64,000 nt of DNA, taken from contig NZ_AP020337.1 in NCBI RefSeq assembly GCF_009176725.1, forward strand, positions 2,232,001 to 2,296,000, read 5' to 3'. Each line of letters opens with the position of its first letter. The stretch's first letter is position 1. Source of the stretch: Pseudomonas sp. KUIN-1 (GTDB taxonomy: Bacteria; Pseudomonadota; Gammaproteobacteria; Pseudomonadales; Pseudomonadaceae). A model generated the notes under the pieces. That model was not told the origin of the DNA, did no database searches, and saw only the letters and a list, made by a program, of their open reading frames with translations. The position numbers and the translations under genes are program-made. This document shows, piece by piece, positions 50,223-57,637 of this stretch.

Positions 50223-51041
50223 ATGCGTTTATCAAGTGTTCCCGTTGTCGCCTTGTGCCTGTCGATGTTCAGCGCTGTGCTGTGCGCCGCCGATGTAACA
50301 GGCAGCCGCGATCTGCAGATTCTGCCGCGTCTGGCCGACACGGAAATCGTCGATTATCGTCCGGCTGCCGAGCTCGAGCGGGTCTACCCGATGGGCTCGA
50401 TCCGCAAGATCAGCGGCCAGTTGCGTTTCGACGGGCAGGTCAGTGCGCGCGGCAATCTGACGTCTGTCACCTATCAATTACCTGCCGAGCGCACTGCCGA
50501 CGACGCTTTCACTGCGGCGCGCGAAGCCTTGCAGCAGCAGGGTGCCGAGCTGCTGTTCTGGTGTCAGGCGCGCGACTGCGGAGAAAGCAGCCTGTGGGCC
50601 AACGAAGTGTTCGGCAACGCCAAACTGTATGGCGCGGATGATCGCCAGGCTTACCTGCTGCTGCGTCTGGCAGAACCGCGCAATGACACGCTGGTAGCGC
50701 TTTACAGCATCACCCGTGGCAACCGCCGTGCCTACCTGCACGTCGAGCAGTTTGAATCCGCTGCGCCACTGGGCGAACTGCTGCCGACCTCGGCCACCTT
50801 GCTGCGCCAATTGCGAAGCACCGGCACGCTGGAACTTCCGCGCCTGGGCGGCGAGCCACAGGATGCCTGGGTTACTCTGGTTTCCCGCGCCCTTAACCAG
50901 GACAGTGGCCTGCGCGCCACGGTGTCCGGACCCAGTGCCGGCGCCTGGCTTGACGCCCTGATCACCAAAGGCGTTCGCGCTGCCCGGCTCGAGGCTGGCG
51001 TCACTGAAGGCAAGGGGCTCAAGATCGAGGTTATCCGCTAG
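50223..51041 (+). CDS. DUF4892 domain-containing secreted protein
   Basis: 272 residues, with a signal peptide (MRLSSVPVVALCLSMFSAVL, cleavage near CAAD). The body matches the DUF4892 pattern: DLQILPRLADTEIVDYRPAA, AREALQQQGAELLFWCQARD and LLRLAEPRNDTLVALYSITR. Function unknown. A start at 50211 adds four residues and cannot be excluded. It is followed 69 bp later by a permease gene in the same direction. Confidence 0.82.
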   Translation: MRLSSVPVVALCLSMFSAVLCAADVTGSRDLQILPRLADTEIVDYRPAAELERVYPMGSIRKISGQLRFDGQVSARGNLTSVTYQLPAERTADDAFTAAREALQQQGAELLFWCQARDCGESSLWANEVFGNAKLYGADDRQAYLLLRLAEPRNDTLVALYSITRGNRRAYLHVEQFESAAPLGELLPTSATLLRQLRSTGTLELPRLGGEPQDAWVTLVSRALNQDSGLRATVSGPSAGAWLDALITKGVRAARLEAGVTEGKGLKIEVIR

Positions 51042-51110
51042 AACAGCGATGGCGGACTGGCAGGTTCGCCATTATGCTCGCTCTCTCCGATCCTTTTTAG
51101 TGAATGGCGC

Positions 51111-52157
51111 ATGTTCAACAATGACCGTCTGTTGGTGCAGATTCTGCTGCTGGCGCTGTTTGGTGCCTGCCTCTGGGTGATGGCGCCGTTCTGGTCGGCG
51201 CTGGTCTGGGGCGCGGTACTGGCCTTCGCCAGCTGGCCGCTGATGCGTTTGCTGACCCGCTGGTTCAAGGGCCGTGAGTCGCTGGCTGCGCTGGTGATGT
51301 GCCTGTGCTGGATGCTGCTGGTCGCGGCGCCGCTGGTGTGGCTGGGCTTCAATCTCGCCGACCATGTGCGTGACGCCACGGGCCTGATCAAGGACATTCA
51401 GGTCGACGGCTTGCCCGATCCACCGCAATGGCTGGCGGGTATTCCGCTGGTGGGCGAAAGACTGGTAGCGCTGTGGACCACCATCGATCAGCAAGGCGCG
51501 GCATTCATGGCGACGCTCAAGCCGCATCTGGGTCAGGTCGGTAACTGGATTCTGGCACGCAGTGCGCAGATCGGCAGCGGGATTCTGGAGCTGACCCTGA
51601 GCATCGTCTTCGCCTTCTTCTTCTACAGGGACGGTCCGCGGCTGGCCGCCTTCGTGCTCAGCCTGCTGGAACGCCTGATCGGGGAGCGCGCCCAGTATTA
51701 TCTGGATCTGGTCGCCGGCACGGTGCAACGCGTAGTCAACGGGGTCATCGGTACGGCAGCGGCCCAGGCGGTGCTGGCGCTGATCGGCTTCCTGATCGCG
51801 GGCATTCCCGGTGCACTGGTGCTGGGGATTCTGACCTTTCTGTTCAGTCTGATTCCGATGGGCCCGCCCTTGGTCTGGCTGCCTGCCACTGCCTGGCTGG
51901 TCTGGCAGGGCGAGTACGGCATGGCGATATTTCTGGGCATCTGGGGGATGTTCATCATCAGTGGCGTGGACAACGTGCTCAAGCCATATCTGATCAGCAG
52001 GGGCGGCAATCTACCGCTGGTGATTGTCTTGCTGGGTGTGTTCGGAGGCTTGCTGGCCTTTGGCTTCATCGGCCTGTTCATCGGCCCGACGCTGCTGGCA
52101 GTCGCTTACAGCCTGTTGACCGACTGGGTCGGCAGCGAGCGTGCCCGCAGCCGCTGA
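51111..52157 (+). CDS. AI-2E/PerM-family membrane transporter
   Basis: 348 residues with about eight membrane helices in the AI-2E exporter layout. Early helix pairs are visible (VQILLLALFGACLWVMAPFW and LVMCLCWMLLVAAPLVWL). The conserved block after the central soluble stretch is VVNGVIGTAAAQAVLALIGF, IPGALVLGILTFLFSLIPMG, GVDNVLKPYLIS and FGFIGLFIGPTLLAVAYSLL. Members include transporters and H+ antiporters with poorly known substrates. A hairpin lies between it and the converging EF-hand gene. Confidence 0.88.
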   Translation: MFNNDRLLVQILLLALFGACLWVMAPFWSALVWGAVLAFASWPLMRLLTRWFKGRESLAALVMCLCWMLLVAAPLVWLGFNLADHVRDATGLIKDIQVDGLPDPPQWLAGIPLVGERLVALWTTIDQQGAAFMATLKPHLGQVGNWILARSAQIGSGILELTLSIVFAFFFYRDGPRLAAFVLSLLERLIGERAQYYLDLVAGTVQRVVNGVIGTAAAQAVLALIGFLIAGIPGALVLGILTFLFSLIPMGPPLVWLPATAWLVWQGEYGMAIFLGIWGMFIISGVDNVLKPYLISRGGNLPLVIVLLGVFGGLLAFGFIGLFIGPTLLAVAYSLLTDWVGSERARSR

Positions 52158-52168
52158 CGGCGAAAGTT

Positions 52169-52194
52169 TCCGCCGCGCCCTGACGCGCGGCGGA
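52169..52194. terminator. Hairpin between converging AI-2E and EF-hand genes
   Basis: TCCGCCGCGC (52169-52178) pairs with GCGCGGCGGA (52185-52194) over a 6-base loop. No T-run follows, so termination is plausible but not certain. Confidence 0.55.
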
Positions 52195-52202
52195 GCCTCG
52201 CC

Positions 52203-52958
52203 TTACGCAGCGGTGTCCAGGTACTTGCCGACTGGCTTGCTGCTCTGGGTGTCATATTTTTCGCTGAGTGCGGCGATCATCTTGTTCAAGGCCTGAGTGG
52301 CGATCTGGTCGGTATTGCCCTGATCAATGGTGCTGTCACTCTGCTTCAATGCGGCAGACAACTCGGAAGCGCTGATACTGTCGTCGCTATTGCTGTCCAG
52401 CGTACTGAACAGGCTGGTGCTTTCAGTGGCACTGGAAGTGCTCACCTGCGCAGACGACATACCGGCAGAAGGCTGTTGCGGCTGCATGCCGGCGACCAGC
52501 TCTTCAAGGCTGACTGTGCCGTCTTCGTCAGTGTCCAGTGCATCGAACACCTGGTTGCTGTTTGCCGTGCTGCCCGTATTGCTCAGCCCCGTGGTCAGCT
52601 CGTCGCTGCTGATTGCGCCGTCGCCATCGCTGTCCAGCGCGCCGAGCAGGTCTTCTGCCTGCTCGTCGACCGACTGCATGGGCGGCGGAGGTGGTGTCAT
52701 GGCGGCCAGCTCGTCGGCATCCAGGCTGTCATCGTCATTGCTGTCCAGGTCGCTGAACGCCTTGCTCAGGCTCACCGTGACACCATCCTTGCTGTTCGAC
52801 GACAGGGCCGAGCTCAGCTCGTTCTTGGCAATGCTGCCGTCGCCATCGGTATCCAGCTTGGCCAACAGCTCTTCCTGAAACTTCTTGTTGCTGGTGCTGG
52901 AGGTTGCACTGGTCGAACTGGTGTAGCTGGAGAAACTGCTGCTTATTCCACTGATCAT
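52203..52958 (-). CDS. Five-EF-hand protein (XopAW-like)
   Basis: 251 residues, low in hydrophobics and rich in serine and aspartate. Five calcium-binding EF loops sit at residues 36-47 (DTDGDGSIAKNE), 72-83 (DSNDDDSLDADE), 109-120 (DSDGDGAISSDE), 142-153 (DTDEDGTVSLEE) and 188-199 (DSNSDDSISASE). The serine-rich N-terminus (MISGISSSFSSYTSSTSATS) has no classical signal peptide. This layout resembles proteins named XopAW-family calcium-binding type III effectors, but no hrp box precedes it. The ATG at 52958 has GGGGAG at good spacing; the longer frame is weaker. Confidence 0.85.
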   Translation of the reverse strand: MISGISSSFSSYTSSTSATSSTSNKKFQEELLAKLDTDGDGSIAKNELSSALSSNSKDGVTVSLSKAFSDLDSNDDDSLDADELAAMTPPPPPMQSVDEQAEDLLGALDSDGDGAISSDELTTGLSNTGSTANSNQVFDALDTDEDGTVSLEELVAGMQPQQPSAGMSSAQVSTSSATESTSLFSTLDSNSDDSISASELSAALKQSDSTIDQGNTDQIATQALNKMIAALSEKYDTQSSKPVGKYLDTAA

Positions 52959-53073
52959 TGGTCTCACTCCCCTGAGATGAATGTGCCCGATAACGGTGTA
53001 CCGGCTTTTGCAGCCTCGGGGCGTCAGTTGTCGAGGGAATGTAAGCTTTGTACGTGGCGTGATACAGAATATG

Positions 53074-54108
53074 TCAGAGGCGTGGCAGGACCAGTATTGC
53101 CGTCAGGCCGCCGCCCGGGGTCTGCGCAAGCGACAGCTCGCCGCCGATACGCCGCGCCGCTTCCCGGGCGATACTCATGCCCATGCCGATTCCGCCGGAG
53201 TTGCGATTGCGCGAGCTTTCCAGGCGAAAGAATGGTTCGAATACCGTCTCGTGAAACTCGGGCGCAATCCCTGGTCCGTGATCAACGACGGATATGCGCA
53301 CGTGATCGGCGCTGTCCTCAATCACAATGCGCGCGCTGCCGGCATAACGCAGAGCGTTGTCGACCAGATTCTGCAGGCACGAGCGCAGTGCCATCGGCTG
53401 CGTCTTGAGCGGCTTGCACTGGCCTTCGTATTGCACGTCGTCGCCATTGTCCTGGGCATTCTCGGCCTGCGACTCGATCAGCGCCTGCAGGTCGAACTGC
53501 TGCAGGCCTTCGCTGCGCCGGTGCTCATTGAGGTAGGCAAGCGTGGCGTCGAGCATGCTGATCATGTCATTGAGGTCCTGAGTCATCTGGCCGTGCAGCC
53601 TGGGCTCCTCGATCTGTTCGACACGCAGCTTGAGCCGCGAAAGGGGCGTGCGCAGATCATGGGAGACCGCAGCCAGCATGCGCCCGCGCTGCTGCATCTG
53701 TTCGCGGATCTTGCGCTGCATCAGATTGAACGTCTGCGCAGCCTGTCGGGCTTCCTGCGGGCCGCTGATTTCCAGTGGCGGGCTGTCGAGGTCTTCACTC
53801 AGGCGTTCGGCGGCTTCGCTCAGGCTCCGCACGGGACGGCTGAGGGCCTTGGCGCCATACCACGCGGCAATGATCAGGGTGATGAACTGGAAGAACAGCA
53901 ATATGAGCGGGCCACCGAGGATCGGCGGTCTGTGCATGGGCCGCTGATCGAATTGCCCATGCTCGGCGTTGAACTCGTTGGGCGTTGGCGGCGGGGGGCG
54001 CATGCCGTACTGGGTGAACCAGATGAAAGCCAGCAGGTGCGCCAGCAGGATAGCCAACAGAGCGCCACCAAACAGTCGCGCGAACAGCGTATCGAATCTG
54101 CGGATCAA
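53074..54108 (-). CDS. Two-component sensor histidine kinase
   Basis: 344 residues. Membrane helix 1 is around residues 10-31, followed by a short proline-rich periplasmic loop of about 35 residues (GMRPPPPTPNEFNAEHGQFD). Helix 2 lies around 65-85. HAMP follows (SRPVRSLSEAAERLSEDLDS), then the H-box (AAVSHDLRTPLSRLKLRVEQ) and the HATPase (NLVDNALRYA, DHGPGIAPE, GGIGMGMSIAREAARRIGGE). EnvZ-like layout. It overlaps its regulator by 4 bp (ATGA), so it is cotranscribed. The signal is unknown. Confidence 0.92.
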   Translation of the reverse strand: MIRRFDTLFARLFGGALLAILLAHLLAFIWFTQYGMRPPPPTPNEFNAEHGQFDQRPMHRPPILGGPLILLFFQFITLIIAAWYGAKALSRPVRSLSEAAERLSEDLDSPPLEISGPQEARQAAQTFNLMQRKIREQMQQRGRMLAAVSHDLRTPLSRLKLRVEQIEEPRLHGQMTQDLNDMISMLDATLAYLNEHRRSEGLQQFDLQALIESQAENAQDNGDDVQYEGQCKPLKTQPMALRSCLQNLVDNALRYAGSARIVIEDSADHVRISVVDHGPGIAPEFHETVFEPFFRLESSRNRNSGGIGMGMSIAREAARRIGGELSLAQTPGGGLTAILVLPRL

Positions 54109-54854
54109 CCCAGCTCCCTGGCATCGAACAGATAGCCTTCACCGCGCACGGTCTTGATCAGTTGCGGATTCTTCGGGTCATCGCCGAGCTTCTGGCGCAG
54201 ACGCGAGACCAGCAAATCGATACTGCGGTCAAACGCCTCGATCGAGCGGCCTCGGGCAGCATCGAGCAACTGTTCACGGCTCAGCACCCGGTGTGGCCGC
54301 TCGAGAAACACGCGTAACAAACGAAACTCGGCGTTGGACAGCGGCACCACCAGGCCATCGGCCGCGGTCAACTGACGCAGGACGCTGTTCAGGCGCCAGG
54401 CGTCAAAACGAATGGTGGTGCGCTGATCGCTGCGCTCGTCACGGACCCGGCGCAGAATGGTCTGGATGCGCGCGACCAGTTCGCGCGGCTCGAACGGTTT
54501 GGCCATGTAATCGTCGGCACCCAGTTCCAGGCCGATGATCCGGTCAGTCGGTTCGCAGCGGGCGGTCAGCATCAGGATCGGGATGTCCGACGTACTGCGC
54601 AGCCAGCGGCACAGTGACAGGCCGTCTTCACCGGGCAGCATCAGGTCCAGCACCACCACGTCGAAGGTTTCGTCGGTCAGTGCCTGACGCATCTGCGTGC
54701 CGTCGGTGACGCCACGGGCGTTGATATTGAAGCGCGTCAGGTAGTCGCAGAGCAGTTCGCGAATGGCCACATCGTCATCGACGATCAGCGCACGAACGCT
54801 CCAGCGCTGATCGGTCGATGCGGCATCCAGGGTAGTGTCGGGAAGTGCTTGCAT
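54105..54854 (-). CDS. OmpR-family response regulator
   Basis: 249 residues from MQALPDTTLDAASTDQRWSV. The receiver phosphorylation site is in VVVLDLMLPGEDGLSLCRWL, with the conserved DDD and the lysine in DDYMAKPFEPRELVARIQTI. The C-terminal winged helix ends in the expected LSREQLLDAARGRSIEAFDR and IKTVRGEGYLFDA. The start at 54854 is a choice: MAAQ at 54884 or TTG at 54908 are possible. It is upstream of and coupled to the kinase. Confidence 0.92.
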   Translation of the reverse strand: MQALPDTTLDAASTDQRWSVRALIVDDDVAIRELLCDYLTRFNINARGVTDGTQMRQALTDETFDVVVLDLMLPGEDGLSLCRWLRSTSDIPILMLTARCEPTDRIIGLELGADDYMAKPFEPRELVARIQTILRRVRDERSDQRTTIRFDAWRLNSVLRQLTAADGLVVPLSNAEFRLLRVFLERPHRVLSREQLLDAARGRSIEAFDRSIDLLVSRLRQKLGDDPKNPQLIKTVRGEGYLFDARELG

Positions 54855-54984
54855 AATGCGTCTGTCGCCTGCTTGTGCCGCCATGGACTGGCTGCTGTTG
54901 AAGATCAACGCTGCCCCTCATGCTACTTCGCCGGGAGGCTCGGCGGTAGGGTGGCGCGACCGAATGTCGGGGGCATGTCATAAA

Positions 54985-55002
54985 TGTATCTAGATTGATA
55001 CG
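54985..55002. promoter_or_regulatory. Interrupted palindrome TGTATC-N6-GATACG
   Basis: The inner arms GTATC (54986-54990) and GATAC (54997-55001) are perfect and lie between the response-regulator gene and the Ig-like gene. An operator for the adjacent regulator is possible; inference only. Confidence 0.35.
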
Positions 55003-55139
55003 AGACGCCTGTCGAGCGTGCCCTGCGAAGCGCGCCCCTGGTAGTTCTGACAGTATCCAGTGTCACGCAACTACCGTTTAATCGAACGGGCTACTGGCCT
55101 GGACGGCTGGTTCTGGCAGACAAACTTTTGTCGAGAAGG

Positions 55140-55194
55140 CCAGGGTCTGTTGCCGTTTCATCGCGGCTCGGGATGAAATGGCAGCAGGCCCTGG
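55140..55194 (+). other. Long imperfect hairpin upstream of the Ig-like protein gene
   Basis: CCAGGGTCTGTTGCC and GGCAGCAGGCCCTGG pair with two G-U positions. The stem continues inward through GTTTCATC/GATGAAAT to a short GC loop, for about 23 base pairs. There is no T-run. It may be a leader structure or a decayed repeat. Confidence 0.5.
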
Positions 55195-55263
55195 GCGCAT
55201 TATCAATCCGCCCGCACGTTTTCTACATAAACAGGGCGGCAATCGGATAGCAAGGGAGTGCTG

Positions 55264-57342
55264 ATGATGGTCGATTCAAAAACAACAGCAACGTTGGATG
55301 ACAAAAAAAAAGCGCGTATCGCCTACCGGCTGGCGCGCACTCAACGCGGTTCAGGGATCGACGCAGACCTTGCCCTGGCACAGGTGGCGGGTATTGTGGA
55401 CCCTGCCGATGGAACGCTGAACAAGGATGTCCTGCTCGGCGAGTTTCTTGAGGTTACCCTGCCCGAGTGGGCAGGACTGGTCACTGACCAGGGCGACTCC
55501 GATACTTTTTTCATCGAGTGGGCCATCGGCGCGGCGGCGGACAACGACGCGTTTAAAGAGGTGTTTAGCGGTATCGTTACCGCACCGGTGGCCCCTGGTA
55601 CCTTTCCCAAGAAGATCGAGATTCCGTTGAGCAGTTTTCTGCCCGGCTTCGACAAGCCTGCAGACGGTGCTTACAGTCTGCGCTACCGGATCAGACAGCC
55701 GAATGATCAAGAGACCGTCAGCCCGTCGATCAACCTGATCGTCGATACCACGCCGCCGGGCGAGCATCTTGAGCCTGAGCAGATGAGTCTGGAAACAGAT
55801 CAGTTGACCCAGGCGTTTCTGGACGTACATCCCGAAGGTCTGGTCGGCACGCTGCCAGACTATGACGACTGGAAACCCGGCGACAAGGTAGCCTTCTATT
55901 GGGTTGGCACGCCGTTGCCCGACAATGCCGCAGACCTGCCAGCTCCGGTGGATTTCGTTGAAGTGGAACGCCCGACGAATAATACGGTGACATTCCCCGT
56001 TTCGGCCATAGACGCGTCCCGGGACGAGCCCTACTACGCCGTTTACATTCTGGTCGACAAAGCCACCAATCGCAGTCCGCTTTCCAGCCCAAAACGCATC
56101 GACGTGGCGCTGGGGCTGTTGGCCGACAACTTGAAAGACCCCGTCGTGCCATTGGCAGAGCCTCCAGAAAAGTTGATCAACCTGCCTGATGCGAGACTCG
56201 GGGTCGAAGTGTTGATCGAGTCGTTCGATAACTGGAAGCCGGCCGACCGTATCGAAGTCACCTGGGGCACTGAACCGCTACGATCCGAGGAAGTCGGCAG
56301 CTCTCCAGATTTTCCGATTTCGATCAAGATTCCTGATCCGGTTCTGCGTGCTCAATACAATCAAGTGACTGGCGGCGTCCAGGCCACCGATGTGAGTTAT
56401 CGAATCCTGCGTGGCGTCGTTCCGTCCGAAGTGAAAAGCACCAGCGTCAATGTCAATTTCGCCACTATCGGACCCGACCCGATCACCGATCCTGAGTGGC
56501 CGGATCCGGTCAACGACGCATTACTGCCGGTCGAAGTCCGTGGCCAGACGTCCAATTTAGTGAACGTCCTGACAGCAGCGGACAACAACCAGGCTGCCAA
56601 GGTCACTTTCAAACTGTATGAAAAGCTTCAACCGGGAGAAATTATCGATTTCTACTGGGGCACGAGCCATGTAGCAGAGGCGCAATACACCGTGGCTGTT
56701 TCTGACACGGCAGGCTCCGAGCGTGAGGTTGAAATACCCTGGAGTTATATCGATTATGAAGGCAATCGCGCTGACTTGCCGGTTCATTACCGCATCCATG
56801 CGCCCGATTCAGAAAACACGACACACTCGCCGGACACGCTGGTCAACGTAAGTGCCATTGTCATCACCCCGGACGCACCGCTCTTTGAGGGCACCAGTTC
56901 AAACGGCTGGTTGAACTGCGACTCACTCTTTGCCGATGGCATCGGGAATCCTGGCCCGGATGAACCGGGTATACGGGTTCGCGTTCCAGATCTTTCGAAA
57001 TATCTGTCGGACGGTGAAACTGTCACTTTGCACTGGTATGGCTCCGGGGGACCTACAGGCGACGCTCCTATTGCCGGTACCGAAAAAGACGAGGTTATCC
57101 AGCTGGGAGTCAGCCGTCCTGTCACCGGTTTCATCTGGCTGGTCACCCCCTACGATAAACACATTCTGCCCATCTACGATCCTTCAGGCAGCAGCCCGAA
57201 CGGGAGCGCGAGGATCAAGTACTCCTTCAGCATGGGAGGCGAAACCATTACCTCGCTGGAAACCACCGCCCGGGTAGGGATGTACGACGCAACCGGGCCT
57301 TGTCCTATCGTGCTCAAAACAGGTCAACCAACGAAAAACTAA
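55264..57342 (+). CDS. Large protein of repeated Ig-like modules, no signal peptide
   Basis: About 692 residues, starting MMVDSKTTATLDDKKKARIA. The ribosome-binding site AAGGGAG has good spacing; an ATG three bases on is equal. The chain is mostly beta-rich modules with a recurring motif: WKPGDKVAFYWVGTPL, NWKPADRIEVTWGTEP, LQPGEIIDFYWGTSHV and LSDGETVTLHWYGSGG. Each is followed by an IPxSxI-like element and VxYRI. Such repeats occur in large pseudomonad proteins of unknown role. No signal peptide, membrane helix or LPXTG is seen. It resembles the 492-residue protein downstream and flanks an autotransporter. I do not recognise a named family. Confidence 0.8.
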   Translation: MMVDSKTTATLDDKKKARIAYRLARTQRGSGIDADLALAQVAGIVDPADGTLNKDVLLGEFLEVTLPEWAGLVTDQGDSDTFFIEWAIGAAADNDAFKEVFSGIVTAPVAPGTFPKKIEIPLSSFLPGFDKPADGAYSLRYRIRQPNDQETVSPSINLIVDTTPPGEHLEPEQMSLETDQLTQAFLDVHPEGLVGTLPDYDDWKPGDKVAFYWVGTPLPDNAADLPAPVDFVEVERPTNNTVTFPVSAIDASRDEPYYAVYILVDKATNRSPLSSPKRIDVALGLLADNLKDPVVPLAEPPEKLINLPDARLGVEVLIESFDNWKPADRIEVTWGTEPLRSEEVGSSPDFPISIKIPDPVLRAQYNQVTGGVQATDVSYRILRGVVPSEVKSTSVNVNFATIGPDPITDPEWPDPVNDALLPVEVRGQTSNLVNVLTAADNNQAAKVTFKLYEKLQPGEIIDFYWGTSHVAEAQYTVAVSDTAGSEREVEIPWSYIDYEGNRADLPVHYRIHAPDSENTTHSPDTLVNVSAIVITPDAPLFEGTSSNGWLNCDSLFADGIGNPGPDEPGIRVRVPDLSKYLSDGETVTLHWYGSGGPTGDAPIAGTEKDEVIQLGVSRPVTGFIWLVTPYDKHILPIYDPSGSSPNGSARIKYSFSMGGETITSLETTARVGMYDATGPCPIVLKTGQPTKN

Positions 57343-57637
57343 GGAGGGTCACCGGCAGAGGGTGCCTGCGGCCTGCCGCAGTCACCCTGCCGGGTATAAG
57401 CAGACTCAGGTTGCTCCCAAACGGTTTAGGAATGTCAGTGCTTACCAGGTCATGTCACCTACGCTTATCGGTATTTCCCCGACGATCCTCTGCTGTCAGA
57501 ACCTCCCTACGTTTGCCTAGGAAAGGTCCTACAGAGCATTCAGCTGGATCCCCGTAGTCTTTCGGCCTTCCTCCCGAGGCCGCTTTCGGGCTGTCGTCAC
57601 GGGGTTCAATCTGATCACCTTAAGGTAATGCATCGTC
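57343..57637. other. Structured non-coding region before the autotransporter gene
   Basis: 295 bp. A strong hairpin at 57351-57394 (CCGGCAG, GGGTG, CTGCGG pairing with CCGCAG, CACCC, TGCCGG) has no T-run. A second inverted pair CCCCGT/ACGGGG encloses a GGCCT/AGGCC hairpin at about 57552-57608. ACCTTAAGGT at 57618-57627 is a palindrome covering the ribosome-binding region. No ORF here is convincing. Confidence 0.6.

Larger units (their letters stand above)
54855..55263. other. Divergent region between the two-component pair and the Ig-like protein gene
   Basis: About 409 bp with no gene. It holds the palindrome TGTATC-N6-GATACG (54985-55002) and the long hairpin at 55140-55194. Confidence 0.65.

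Noticed and set aside
52959..53073. hrp box upstream of the EF-hand gene
   Set aside because: No GGAACC-N15/16-CCAC-type sequence is present on the reverse strand in this gap.
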